Shown here piece after piece: positions 7,659-17,231 of a stretch of DNA of 64,000 bases. This DNA comes from CAWCKS01 sp963763485 (GTDB taxonomy: Bacteria > Pseudomonadota > Alphaproteobacteria > Rhizobiales > Xanthobacteraceae). The position numbers and the translations under genes are program-made. The notes below the pieces were generated by a model. It saw only the letters and a program-made list of their open reading frames with translations, did not search any database and had not been told where the DNA came from. Within the stretch, counting starts at the first letter, position 1, and each line of letters begins with the position of its first letter. The stretch is from the NCBI GenBank assembly GCA_963763485.1, contig CAVXOW010000008.1, forward strand, positions 186,001 through 250,000. The letters are read 5' to 3'.

Positions 7659-9668
7659 TCACTGCATGAACGGCGTAAAGCGGTAGTTCAGGCCGACCTT
7701 GGTCACCTGAACGTTGAGGCGCGAGCTCAAGCTCGTCGTTCCGTCGCTTGCAAGCGCAGTCCGGGTGCCAAAGCCGTAATAGTCGTACTCGGCCTTGGCC
7801 GACCAGTGATCGTCGAACGCAAACTCGCCGCCGAAACCTGCAGTCCACCCGGCCCGGTTTGCCGAAGTTGAGATGCCGTTGATCAGCACTCCCGCCTGAT
7901 TGAGGCAATTGCGAATGTTACCAGGCACATTGACGGGACCAACGTCGCAGCCAACGCTAACCCTTTCGTTGGTGAAGCCCGCGCCGCCCTTAACGTAAAG
8001 AAGGCTGCGGTCCCACGAATAGCCCAGCCTGCCGGTCGCACTCGCCAGCCAATTCAGCTTCGTGTTGCAGTTCATGAAGAACGGGCTAAATCCGATCGGA
8101 AAACCAAAGCCATTGCCGACGACGCCGGCCAGCCCGACGGTGCCACCGCAAGTCGCGCCCCCGTGCAGATTGGCTCCGCTCACATCACCTTCAGCGCCGA
8201 GCACCCACTTGTTCGCAAACTGGTAATTGTAACCAATCTGGCCGCCGCCGAGCAGCCCGGCACTGTGGACACCTACCGCCGGATCGACCGCACCGACAAA
8301 GCCGATCGTATCGCGTCCATACCCAGCCCCGCCGTGGACGCCGACATAGACACCAGTCCAGTCGACCGGCCGCGCGGCCGCCATTGGCCTGGCCTTCGCC
8401 TTGACCGGCATAATTGCCGCGATCATCTCCGGCGTGAACTGATAGCGAATGCCACCGGTTCCCGACCAGCCCTCGATGTTCTGACCATTGCGATAGTCGA
8501 CCCTTACGAAGCCAAGCCAGCCGGTATTCACAATCTGACCGGCGACCCCAGCCGAATATTGGCCGTAAGTTCCGATCCTCGATGTCGAGGTGGTCGACGC
8601 GAAGTTTGCGTTGGAGAACGTACCTGGCGCCCCGGTCACGCTGAAGAAATTACAATTCGCACAGGTCACGAAGCTCGAATTGATGTTGCCGGCAAACTCG
8701 TGAAAGAGGCTCGCCGACACAAACGGCTGTAGCGCGAGATTGCCCACCTGCGCACTCGTTCCGGCGCGCAAGCTCAGACGACCAATGTCGCTCTGCACGT
8801 CCGACGTCGAGAGCGTACCGGAAATGCTGCCGCCCTGGCCACCACCAGGCACGCCAACCGCCGTGAACGCGTCGATCTTGGTATTCGAAAACGTGAACCC
8901 ACCCGACGGCTCGATGAACCAGCCGTTGCCAAGATCGAAGTTATAGCCGGCGTTGGCAACGAATGAGAGGCCACGGCCCGAGATCGGCTGATTGAAGAAG
9001 CCCAGCGCCGGATTGTTCAGCGAGATGTTGTAGAATTCCTGCCGTACCATCGCGTCGGCGAAGAAGCGCCCGTAGGTGGCGACGAAGTAGGTGCCAACGA
9101 ATGGAATCTGGAAGTTTGAATTGAAGGTGTCGGTCTTCGAATTGCTGTTGGATTCGAGATAACCGGCCGTCGTGCCGAGATGCAGGTTCCAGCCATTCCA
9201 GTTGAGCTCGGCCGCATCGGTGCCGATCTGAACGCCAGCATAGGTATCACGAATGCGGTTGCTGCAGTTGACGGTCGAGGTCTGATTGAGGCCAGCACCG
9301 ACCGACGTGTTCAGCGCGCTGGTCGACGACGTGCTCTTCGTGGTCACCTCACCGCCGACGACGCGGCCCCAGATTCCGCCGCCGGGCGAGTTCGGCGGCG
9401 GATTTGCCGGCGCCGACACGAACGCACTGCCCTGTTGAGCCTGGAATGCCGTCGTGGCGTTGCTGAGATCAGCCGCGATGATGGCCGACGTGGTGGCCGC
9501 CATGTTGCCGAGAATCCCGGCACCAGGTCCCACGATCACGTTTGGTGGCAAACCCGGAGCACCGCCGACGACATTGGTCGGCGCCGCGCACTGCGCAAAA
9601 GCCTGGCCGGACATCGCGAGCGTCGTCGCCAGAGCGAGACCTCCGAGTACAATGCCACGAATTTTCAT
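7659..9668 (-). CDS. Two-barrel outer-membrane protein (autotransporter-like barrel plus Omp25/31-like barrel)
   Basis: About 669 residues from the ATG at 9668, which starts a clear signal peptide (MKIRGIVLGGLALATTLAMS, cleavage after QAFA). The longer reading from 9788 adds a leader unlike a signal peptide. After a Ser/Ala/Asn-rich linker there is an aromatic beta-strand-rich region (NWNGWNLHLGTTAGYLESNS to YGRFFADAMVRQEFYN), like an autotransporter barrel. A second, complete Omp25/Omp31-type barrel starts near residue 425 after the Ala/Lys linker (VDWTGVYVGVHGGAGYG) and ends with the usual terminal aromatic strand VTKVGLNYRFTPFMQ. Two barrels in one chain is unusual. A terminator follows the gene. 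Confidence 0.75.
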   Translation of the reverse strand: MKIRGIVLGGLALATTLAMSGQAFAQCAAPTNVVGGAPGLPPNVIVGPGAGILGNMAATTSAIIAADLSNATTAFQAQQGSAFVSAPANPPPNSPGGGIWGRVVGGEVTTKSTSSTSALNTSVGAGLNQTSTVNCSNRIRDTYAGVQIGTDAAELNWNGWNLHLGTTAGYLESNSNSKTDTFNSNFQIPFVGTYFVATYGRFFADAMVRQEFYNISLNNPALGFFNQPISGRGLSFVANAGYNFDLGNGWFIEPSGGFTFSNTKIDAFTAVGVPGGGQGGSISGTLSTSDVQSDIGRLSLRAGTSAQVGNLALQPFVSASLFHEFAGNINSSFVTCANCNFFSVTGAPGTFSNANFASTTSTSRIGTYGQYSAGVAGQIVNTGWLGFVRVDYRNGQNIEGWSGTGGIRYQFTPEMIAAIMPVKAKARPMAAARPVDWTGVYVGVHGGAGYGRDTIGFVGAVDPAVGVHSAGLLGGGQIGYNYQFANKWVLGAEGDVSGANLHGGATCGGTVGLAGVVGNGFGFPIGFSPFFMNCNTKLNWLASATGRLGYSWDRSLLYVKGGAGFTNERVSVGCDVGPVNVPGNIRNCLNQAGVLINGISTSANRAGWTAGFGGEFAFDDHWSAKAEYDYYGFGTRTALASDGTTSLSSRLNVQVTKVGLNYRFTPFMQ

Positions 9669-9918
9669 AATTTCGCCCCCAAAACAAAATTCCAAAATGC
9701 CGGTCACAAGGACTCTTGGTTCAATCTGTAAATGACTGAACTCCGGCCCGGAAGTTCGCTTGCCACGTTCCACAAGGACCCCATCCACTATTCAGAAACT
9801 TGTGCCATTTCAGCAACAAATGATTGCCTCTGTGCGTGATGTCAGAGGATCGGGCCGTCACACGCGTCCCCTCCGATCGGACGGGGTTTGCACGGCCAGG
9901 TAACGTGATAAGCAGTTG

Positions 9919-9934
9919 CGTGATCTTCGTCACA
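9919..9934. promoter_or_regulatory. CRP-like palindrome upstream of ompA-like gene
   Basis: CGTGA-N6-TCACA matches the CRP consensus TGTGA-N6-TCACA at nine of ten positions. It lies about 100 bases before the start codon at 10033, in the 364-base gap between the divergent outer-membrane gene and the OmpA-like gene. Confidence 0.5.
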
Positions 9935-10032
9935 GTGCTGCGAACGCGCTTAGGCAACATTGCGACCAACACGTGAAGCATGCGAGCGAGCCAAGAGGCA
10001 GACGCCGCATTGCCCGCTACGGAGCAACCACC

Positions 10033-10665
10033 ATGAAGTTCAATCGCCGCAAATTTTCCAAGACATTTGCCCTCGCCCTTCTGGCGATCGGCGCCCTCAG
10101 CCAGGCCGCCCGCGCTGACGACCTGTCGGCCCAGCAGATCATCAACGGGCTGAAAGCGCCAAAGACGCGCAGCCTGGCCGCGCCAAACGCGGAACCTGCA
10201 CCACTGAGCGCTAACGACGCTGCCTTCATCGACCGGGTCCGCAAGACCCGATCACTGTCGAGCGCGGATCGCGATCAAGTCCAGCAGATCGCGCAATCGC
10301 GCCCGAGCGTCGATGTCGAGATCTACTTCGACTACAACTCGGCAGCGCTGTCGCCGAAGGCCGAGCCGCAGCTCAACAACCTCGGCAAGGCGCTGACCAG
10401 CCAGGATCTCACCGGTTCTGTCGTGATGCTCGGCGGTCACACCGACGCCAAGGGCGGCGACGGCTACAATCAGAGCCTGTCGGAGCGTCGCGCGGAGACC
10501 GTGAAGAAGTTCCTCGTCGACAACTATCGCGTCTCGGCGGATACGCTGATTTCGACCGGCTACGGCAAGCGCGAGTTGAAGAACGCTTCCGATCCGTTCG
10601 CACCGGAAAACCGCCGCGTCCAGATCGTCAACATGGCGAACAACACCGCTGCCGCGAACAAGTGA
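10033..10665 (+). CDS. OmpA family protein
   Basis: A 210-residue exported protein. The ATG at 10033 opens a signal peptide (KFSKTFALALLAIGALSQAA then RADDL). An upstream in-frame start at 9916 would put the signal peptide internally. The mature part holds a short N-terminal segment (IINGLKAPKTRSL) and a complete OmpA peptidoglycan-binding domain: IYFDYNSAALSPKAEPQL, GGHTDAKGGDGYNQSLSERR, then STGYGKRELKNASDPFAPEN and RRVQIVN. The Asp and Arg that bind diaminopimelate are present. It is a paralogue of the gene at 15338. A CRP-like site lies upstream and a GC hairpin downstream. Confidence 0.9.
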   Translation: MKFNRRKFSKTFALALLAIGALSQAARADDLSAQQIINGLKAPKTRSLAAPNAEPAPLSANDAAFIDRVRKTRSLSSADRDQVQQIAQSRPSVDVEIYFDYNSAALSPKAEPQLNNLGKALTSQDLTGSVVMLGGHTDAKGGDGYNQSLSERRAETVKKFLVDNYRVSADTLISTGYGKRELKNASDPFAPENRRVQIVNMANNTAAANK

Positions 10666-10716
10666 CGGGATCGCCGCGCCGAAGCTCCGGCGGGGCGGCC
10701 CACAGACAAGTGTGAG

Positions 10717-10742
10717 AGCGCCGCCGCTTTCGCGGCGGCGCT
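10717..10742 (+). terminator. GC hairpin after ompA-like gene
   Basis: AGCGCCGCCGC, loop TTTC, GCGGCGGCGCT gives an 11-bp perfect stem 50 bases after the stop. There is no strong T run, so termination efficiency is uncertain. Confidence 0.6.
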
Positions 10743-10897
10743 TGGTCGCATCCGCCCGCCCCTTGCATTGATCGGTCGAGGCAATGCGGCTAAATTTCAG
10801 TGGTTTTCCGACTCAAGGATCGTATTGAGTTCGGCGGACAACCGCTCGTGACAGGGAAGGACCGGCGACACGCAGGAACTCGCCGGCGTCGTGTTGG

Positions 10898-12951
10898 ATG
10901 CCAAAGCGTCTGGCCAGCATCATCGTCGCGGTCGGAGCAGCGTTGCTGCTCGGCTTCGCGCCGGACGTTGCGCTGGCGGACAAGCGCGTCGCGCTGGTGG
11001 TTGGCAACTCGAAGTACCAGACCGTCAATCCGCTGCCGAACCCTGCCCGCGACGCCACCTCGATTGCCAGGATGTTCAAGGACGCGGGCTTTGAAAGCGT
11101 GGATACGCTGATCGATGTCGGCAACCTCGATTTCAAGCGCGGCATCCGCAAGTTCGAGGATACGGCAGCGGACGCCGATATCGCCGTGATCTACTATGCC
11201 GGCCACGGCATCGAGATCGGCGGCACCAACTACCTCATTCCGGTCGATGCGAGAACTCGCCAGCGATCGCGATGCGCCGGATGAAGCGATTACGCTCGAT
11301 CGGCTGGTCACCTCCGCCGACTCAGCGAAGAAATTGCGCGTCGTCATTCTCGATGCGTGCCGCGACAATCCGTTCACCGGCACGATGCGGCGCGACAGTC
11401 TGGCGGCCAAGCGCGGCATCAGCTCCGGCCTGACGCGGGTCGATCCGTCCACCACCGACACGCTGATCGCCTACGCGGCCAAGGCCGGCTCCACGGCCGA
11501 AGACGGCGACGGCGATCACAGCCCGTTCACGACGGCGCTTCTGAGAGACCTGACGGTGCCAGGCCGCGACATTCGTATCGCCTTCGGCTACGTCAAGGAT
11601 GACGTCATGAAGTCGACCAGCGGGCGACAGGAACCTTTCGTCTACGGGTCTCTTGGCGGCGGCGTTTACTCGCTGGTGCCGCCCCCCTCGCCAAGCCTGG
11701 AGCCGTCGGTCGCCGACGCCAAGGCCGATTTTGAACTGGTCAAACAGATCAACACACGCAAGGCCTGGGACGTCTACCTCAACACCTACAAAACCGGCCT
11801 CTACGCCGACCTCGCCCGCGGCATACGCAACTCCCTGCCGCCCGATATCCAGGTCGCTTCGCTCGGCCCGACCACGCTCCCGGCCAGCCGGCCGGCGACG
11901 ACCAAAGAAGCGCTCGACTGGGACAAGATCAAGGATTCGACCGACCAGAACGTGTTGCAGAACTTCATCAAGCGCTACCCGGACTCGCCGCTGGCGATTA
12001 CCGCGCAGGACAGAATCAATGTGCTGATCAAGGCGGCCCAGGATCGTGCCGAGCAGGACCGGCTCGCCAAGGAGGCCGCCGACCACAAGGCGGCTGAAAT
12101 TGTGGCCGCGAAGCAGCGCGACGAGGACGAGCGAAAGGCGAAAGCAGCCGAGGCCGACCAGAAGGCGAAAGCCGATGAGGCCGCACGGCAGGCCGCAGCG
12201 GCCAAGGCGAAGGCCGATGCGGCCGCAGCGCAGCTTGCGGCCGTCGAGGCGGCGAAGCTGCGCGAGGAGAGTGATCGCGCAGCGAAAGCGGCCGACGCCG
12301 AGCGCCGGAAGGCCACTGCTGCCACTGCCGCGGAAACGGCGTGCAAGCAGCAAGGCGATCAGCTGGCGGCGTTGCAGGCCAAGGGGTCTACCGGCACCGG
12401 CGTCGACGATATGACCCAGTTCGTCAAGACCGTGACCTGCGATCGCATCAAGCCGCAGGCGATGGCGGCATTGAACACCTTCAACGCGGAAGCGGCCAAG
12501 CGAACTGCAGATCTCGTACGTTCCGCGCAAACGGAATTGACGCGGATCGGTTGCTACACCGGTACGACCGATGGCGTGATGAGCGATGGCACCAAGAACG
12601 CCCTGAGCCGCTATCTCTCGGCCAAGGGCCTTCCAACCAGCGATCTCACCGTGACGGATACGCTGATCACGAACCTGCAGAAGCAACAGCCGATCACGTG
12701 CCTGCGCACCTGCCCGAGCGGTCAAACGCTGAGCGGCGACACCTGCATTGCAGCCGCCAAGCCTGCCGCCGCACCGCCGGCGCAGGCCAAGCGTGATGAT
12801 TTCGAGCCGGAAATCGCCGCCGCCGCGGCAACAGGCCGATACCCGCCCGGCCGCGCCGCGGGCGACGCAGCAGGCTGCCTCGGCACCGCGCCCCGCTCCC
12901 AGCGGATATGGCGGCGCCAGTCACGCGCCGATGGTTGGCGTCGGCTTCTGA
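10898..12951 (+). CDS. Caspase-family (C14) protein with intact His/Cys dyad, two frameshifts
   Basis: An exported caspase-fold protein of about 680 residues. The signal peptide is SIIVAVGAALLLGFAPDVAL. The p20-like domain has RVALVVGNSKYQTVNPLPNP, the His motif YYAGHGIE (His near residue 103) and the Cys motif VVILDACRDNPF (Cys near 154), so it may be an active metacaspase/orthocaspase-type protease. A long Ala/Lys/Glu coiled coil (about 380-480) follows, then a peptidoglycan-binding-like segment (QTELTRIGCYTGTTDGVMS) and a Cys-rich stretch ending at GGASHAPMVGVGF. The frame is broken by an extra A near 11252 and an extra T in the run at 12800-12802. Both repairs restore similarity to the paralogue at 42881. 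Confidence 0.85.
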
Positions 12952-13039
12952 GGAGGCCCAGTCACGAAATTTTGGCGATCGGCTGCCGGCAATCTTCTGT
13001 AGTGTGTCGCAATGACGGATGTGACAAGGTGCTTACATC

Positions 13040-13378
13040 ATGATGACAGATCTGCGCACGAAGCTATCGCTCGCGGCCGCCGTCGCGCTCATTGCCCTCG
13101 CAATGGTTCCGGCGCGCGCCGACGAAGGTTCAGGCGCAACGAGGGATGCCGCCCCTGTCGCCAAAATCCGCACTGCTGCAAACATTGATGTGCCGGCGCC
13201 GCGATTGACCAAGGCTGCGACGATCCGCACACATCGCCGCAAGGCGACAATGGTGGCGAGGTCTGCAGCCTTACCCGGGGGCTTGATGCGCATCGCCTAT
13301 CGCCCGGCCGCCGACACCGCGTGCGGCAGCAGCGCTTGCCGGGTGCCCATCATCCTTTTCATCGGCATCACCTATTGA
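13040..13378 (+). CDS. Small exported hypothetical protein
   Basis: A 112-residue protein beginning with a signal peptide (KLSLAAAVALIALAMVPARA) and then a basic, Ala/Arg-rich region with no known domain. Two Cys close to the end (DTACGSSACRVP) precede a hydrophobic tail, PIILFIGITY. Two adjacent ATG codons (13040 and 13043) could start it. It sits between two caspase-family genes on the same strand. Function unknown. Confidence 0.6.
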   Translation: MMTDLRTKLSLAAAVALIALAMVPARADEGSGATRDAAPVAKIRTAANIDVPAPRLTKAATIRTHRRKATMVARSAALPGGLMRIAYRPAADTACGSSACRVPIILFIGITY

Positions 13379-13563
13379 TCGCGAGATCGATTCCGCAGCA
13401 CCGCTCGCGAAACCTTCCGACGCGGGATAATCGCGCCACGACAGAGACTTGCGCCGATTGACGCGCTGCATTGAGTGGTTTGTAAAAGCCCTCCGTGCAT
13501 GCGATAATGTACTTTGACAATCAAGCCATCCCCTCCGCGCGAATGTGCAGGATCCGCGTTCCG

Positions 13564-15159
13564 ATGAAGACGCGCCTTTTAGTGTTGATTAGCCTGATTT
13601 TCTCCGTGATCTCGTACTGGAGCAGCGCCTCGGCCCAGGATGCGGGCAAGCGCGTCGCGCTTGTGATCGGAAACGCGAAATACCCCGATGCCGACACCCC
13701 GTTGAAGGAGCCGGCCGCCGACATGCGCGCGATGGCCGACGAGCTCAAGCATTCCGGGTTCGAAGTTGCGCAAGGCGAGAACCTCAGCCGCGACGCAATG
13801 CAGAAGGCGATCGACGGTCTGTACGGGCGGATCAAGCCCGGGGCGGTCGTGATGGTCTTCTTCAGCGGCTACGGCATTCAATCGGGCCGCCAGACGTTCA
13901 TGATTCCGGTCGACGGCCAGCTCTGGACCGAGGCTGATGTTCGTCGCGACGGTTTCAGCCTCGACAACATGCTCGGCGAGATCAACAGCCGCGGCGCCGG
14001 AGTGAAGATCGCGATCCTCGACGCATCGCGGCGCAATCCGTTTGAGCGACGCTTCCGCAGCTATTCCGCAGGTCTTGCGCCCGCGACCGCACCACAAGGA
14101 TCGCTGGTGATGTACTCCGCGGCGCCGGGCACCGTGGTCGCCGATGCCACCACCGATCACAGCCTGTTCGTCAACGAATTGCTCAAGGAGATCCGCGTTC
14201 CCGGCCTGACCGCGGAAGAGGCGCTCAACCGCACGCGCAAGGGCGTGTCGCTTGCCTCCCAGGGCGATCAGGTGCCGTGGTTCTCATCGTCGCTCGCCGA
14301 AGAATTCTCGTTCGGCCCGGGTCCGGTGGACAGCGCCGCGACGACGACGCCAAAGCCTCAAGTCAGTCAGAGCCCGCCGCAACAGCCGGTGCAGACCTCG
14401 GATTCGAAGGTCGCTACGCTTGATCCGCCGCCTGGCGTGAAACCGACTGTCACCGCCCCGTCGATCCCCGACCTGCCGAAGCCGACAACGTCTGCTCCCG
14501 CGCCAAACGTTGCGACCACGGTGCCGACGTTGCCACAGGTCACGACACCCCAAGTGACGACGCCACAAGTCGCGACGCCCCAAGTCACGACGCCGCAGGT
14601 CTCGACGCCGGCGTCGCCAACGCTGCCTGTGCAGCAGCAGGATCCGAAGCTTGCGGCACTCCAGAGCGATCCGGCGATCCGCGATCTGACACAGCTGCTC
14701 AACGACAACCCGAACGATGAGGCGGCGTTCTATAAGCGCGGCCAAATCTACGCCAGCAAGGGCGCCTATGGCGCCGCATTGAACGATTTCGATCAGGCCA
14801 TCAGGCTCAACTCGCGCGACGTTGAAGCGCTGAACAATCGCTGCTGGGTCCGCACCATTGTCGGCGAGCTGCAGTCGGCACTCAAGGATTGCAACGACGC
14901 ACTGGCGTTGCGCCCGAACTTCGTCGATGCGCTCGACAGCCGCGGCCTTGCCAACCTGAAGCTTGGCCAGATCACGAGCGCGCTCAACGATTTTGATGCG
15001 GCGCTGAAGCTCAATCCAAGGCTCGCCTCGTCGCTGTACGGCCGCGGACTCGCGCGCCAGCGCTCGGGGCTGGCCGCCGCCGGCGACCGCGACATTCAGG
15101 CCGCCAAGCAGATCAGCCCGGACATCGCCAGCGACTTCACGAGCTTCGGGGTCCGCTGA
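13564..15159 (+). CDS. Caspase-fold pseudoenzyme with C-terminal TPR domain
   Basis: About 531 residues. The ATG at 13564 begins the signal peptide (RLLVLISLIFSVISYWSSAS), better than the upstream start at 13495. The caspase domain (KRVALVIGNAKYPDADTPL) keeps the fold, but the catalytic His is Tyr (FFSGYGIQ, residue 103) and the Cys is Ser (AILDASRRNPF, residue 155), so it should be proteolytically inactive. A Pro/Thr-rich linker has VTTPQ repeats. The C-terminus has about three TPR motifs (EAAFYKRGQIYASKGAYGAA, ALNNRCWVRTIVGELQSALK). Tyr/Ser substituted orthocaspases are known in cyanobacteria. A scaffold or regulator of the active paralogues is a plausible role. Confidence 0.88.
   Translation: MKTRLLVLISLIFSVISYWSSASAQDAGKRVALVIGNAKYPDADTPLKEPAADMRAMADELKHSGFEVAQGENLSRDAMQKAIDGLYGRIKPGAVVMVFFSGYGIQSGRQTFMIPVDGQLWTEADVRRDGFSLDNMLGEINSRGAGVKIAILDASRRNPFERRFRSYSAGLAPATAPQGSLVMYSAAPGTVVADATTDHSLFVNELLKEIRVPGLTAEEALNRTRKGVSLASQGDQVPWFSSSLAEEFSFGPGPVDSAATTTPKPQVSQSPPQQPVQTSDSKVATLDPPPGVKPTVTAPSIPDLPKPTTSAPAPNVATTVPTLPQVTTPQVTTPQVATPQVTTPQVSTPASPTLPVQQQDPKLAALQSDPAIRDLTQLLNDNPNDEAAFYKRGQIYASKGAYGAALNDFDQAIRLNSRDVEALNNRCWVRTIVGELQSALKDCNDALALRPNFVDALDSRGLANLKLGQITSALNDFDAALKLNPRLASSLYGRGLARQRSGLAAAGDRDIQAAKQISPDIASDFTSFGVR
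14540..14615 (+). repeat. 15-bp tandem repeats coding VTTPQ
   Basis: Within the linker of the caspase-fold pseudoenzyme, five imperfect 15-base units encode VTTPQ, VTTPQ, VATPQ, VTTPQ and VSTPA. Unit number is likely variable between strains. Confidence 0.8.
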
Positions 15160-15337
15160 GGGCGTAGCCGGACAGGAAAGGAAGGTTTTTCAGGAGGTTC
15201 TGACGGCAACGGCAACGTGGGGGCGATTGAACTAAGCCGGGCCGCCAGCGACAAAATAGGTGAATTAAGGCAACACTTCGCGCGCCGCCTTATCCTCGAT
15301 CGCCCCCGGGACGGCGCTGACCAGGCAGGAGACGGCT

Positions 15338-16005
15338 ATGTCCGCACGACACAACAGATCGAGTGCTGGAATTCTGGCAATGCACCTCACCCGCGTCGTA
15401 ATCGCTGCGGGCGTCGCAACGACGATGACCATCGGTCTCGCTCTCGCCGGCGATCCGGTGAGCTCGGATCAGATCCTGCAGGCGCTGACGCCGAAGCGGC
15501 TGACCCGCAGCCTGACCGCAACGCCGGAAGATCAGGCGAAGACGGCTGCCGAAACCCAGTTCGTGCAGTCCATCAAGAACCGCACTACGCGTTCGCTGTC
15601 GCCCCCCGAGCGCGACCAGATCTATGCGATCGCCCAGCAGAAGCCGGCCATCGATCTCGAGATCACCTTCGACTACAACTCGGCGAAGATCAGCAACTCG
15701 GCGTTGCCGCAGGTCGACGCGCTCGGCAAGGCGCTGACCGATCCGATCGATGAAAGGCACGACGTTCGTGGTCGCCGGTCATACCGACGCGGTCGGCAGC
15801 GACCCCTACAATCAGGATCTCTCGGAGCGCCGCGCCGACTTGGTCAAGCAATACCTCACGAGCAAATACGGCATGGCCACAGCTGACCTCGTCACCGTCG
15901 GTTACGGCAAAACCCGTCTTGAAGGACCCGAACGATCCGAAGGGCGGCGAAAACCGGCGCGTCCAGGTCGTGAACATGGCGACGACCAAGGCCGCCGCCA
16001 ATTGA
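15338..16005 (+). CDS. OmpA family protein, second copy, two frameshifts
   Basis: A paralogue of the OmpA-like protein at 10033, about 220 residues when repaired. The start at 15338 has AGGAG nine bases before it. A signal-like helix follows (VVIAAGVATTMTIGLALAG). The N-terminal segment repeats the paralogue (SSDQILQALTPKRLTRSL). The domain begins EITFDYNSAKISNSALPQVD. An extra A near 15746 moves the frame to KGTTFVVAGHTDAVGSDPYN and QDLSERRADLVKQYL. An extra T near 15919 moves it again to LKDPNDPKGGENRRVQVVNM, with the stop at 16005. If the frameshifts are real the protein lacks its peptidoglycan-binding half. Confidence 0.8.
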
Positions 16006-16112
16006 CGTTTCGGCGCGACGCGAAACGCGCCGCGCCGGACGAGGTTCCGCGCGAGGCTCAGGCAGTGCGACGGGAAGCTGTCGTGACAGGGCTGTTTTTG
16101 CAGCGTACAAAA

Positions 16113-16142
16113 AAGCGTCCCGCGTCACCATACGGGGCGCTT
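16113..16142. terminator. Intergenic hairpin between ompA-like and adaptor genes
   Basis: AAGCGTCCCG pairs with CGGGGCGCTT (one G-U). A T run is present only in the minus-strand reading, so its action on the plus-strand genes is uncertain. Confidence 0.4.
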
Positions 16143-16168
16143 GTCACGGTAGGGGTAAGCCAACTCGC

Positions 16169-17158
16169 ATGAGACCATCGATTGCCGTGTCCGCGTTCGC
16201 CGCGGCATCCTGCCTCGTTCTCGCAAGCGGACTTCACGGCGCACGCGCGGCGGAGGAGCGCGGCGTGCAAGGTGGTGCGCGCGTCATCGTCACCAAGGCG
16301 ACATCGGCCTGTTTCTCGGACATGGTTCGCGTCACTGGCTTCCTGGTGGCGCATCGCGAAGCGCAGGTCGGTGTCGATCAGGAAGGCTATCGCGTCAACG
16401 ACGTCCTCATCCAGGAGGGCGCCAAGGTCACGGACGGCCAGGAAATGGTTCGCCTGCAGCCGCCGCCAGGAGCTCGCGGCGCGGCGGCTGGCGGCGGCGC
16501 GCAACCCGGTGCTGCTGGCGCCGCGGGTGCGGGCGGCGGCGTGAATCTCGCTGCTCAGAACCAGCGCCCGGGATTGATGTCGTTGCGAGCGCCGGCTGCG
16601 GGCACGGTGATCCAGGTTTCAGCACGCGCAGGCCAGTTTGCCTCGCCGCAGCTCGGCCCGCTGGTGCGCATCGCGACCGACGACCAGATCGAGCTCGAGG
16701 CTGAAGTGCCCGGCATCCACATGCTGAAACTGAGCGCCGGCGCGCCGGTGCGCATCACGATCGAGAACGGCCCGGAGCTCGGCGGTCGCGTTCGCCTTGT
16801 TGCGCCGTCGATCGATGCGCGCACCCAGCTCGGCAAGGTTCGCATCGCCGTGGTCAAGGACCCGTCGGTCAAGATCGGAATGTTCGCGCGCGCCACGATC
16901 GATGCGGCGAGAAGCTGCGGCGTCTCGATCCCGCTGCTCGCAGTGGAGCACCAGACCGTGCAGGTGGTGCGGGACGATGTAGTCGAGGTCCGTCGCGTGC
17001 AAACTGGCCTGATGTCCGACACCAGCGTCGAAATCCGCGACGGCGTCAAAGAAGGCGATGTCGTGGTCGCCAATGCCGGCACCTCGCTGCACGACGGCGA
17101 TCACGTCAAGACCATGTTCGCCGAGGACGTCGATCGCTCGCCGTCCGAGCAGAAATGA
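16169..17158 (+). CDS. RND efflux periplasmic adaptor subunit
   Basis: A 329-residue membrane-fusion protein with a signal peptide (SAFAAASCLVLASGLHGARA). The lipoyl-like part has VRVTGFLVAHREAQVGVDQE and VNDVLIQEGAKVTDGQEMVR. A Gly/Ala-rich insert takes the place of a long alpha-hairpin. The barrel and membrane-proximal part follow (LSAGAPVRITIENGPELGGR, IRDGVKEGDVVVANAG). One Cys near the start (TSACFSDMV) and one in the barrel (ARSCGVSIPL) match the paralogue at 25960 and may form a disulphide. The RND permease starts 73 bases downstream, so the two form one pump operon. The substrate and outer-membrane partner are unknown. Confidence 0.88.
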   Translation: MRPSIAVSAFAAASCLVLASGLHGARAAEERGVQGGARVIVTKATSACFSDMVRVTGFLVAHREAQVGVDQEGYRVNDVLIQEGAKVTDGQEMVRLQPPPGARGAAAGGGAQPGAAGAAGAGGGVNLAAQNQRPGLMSLRAPAAGTVIQVSARAGQFASPQLGPLVRIATDDQIELEAEVPGIHMLKLSAGAPVRITIENGPELGGRVRLVAPSIDARTQLGKVRIAVVKDPSVKIGMFARATIDAARSCGVSIPLLAVEHQTVQVVRDDVVEVRRVQTGLMSDTSVEIRDGVKEGDVVVANAGTSLHDGDHVKTMFAEDVDRSPSEQK

Positions 17159-17231
17159 ATTTGTGCGCGCATTGCGGCGACGCGACGTCGATCGGTTGCG
17201 GCGTTGAACGAGAACGGGAGATGGTAGCGCG

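Noticed and set aside
11322..12725. 467-codon minus-strand frame opposite the caspase gene
   Set aside because: Shadow frame of a repetitive Ala/Lys coding region; no protein-like features.
14540..14615. CRISPR-like array
   Set aside because: The 15-base units are in frame and encode a VTTPQ linker; no spacers. No CRISPR elsewhere in the window.
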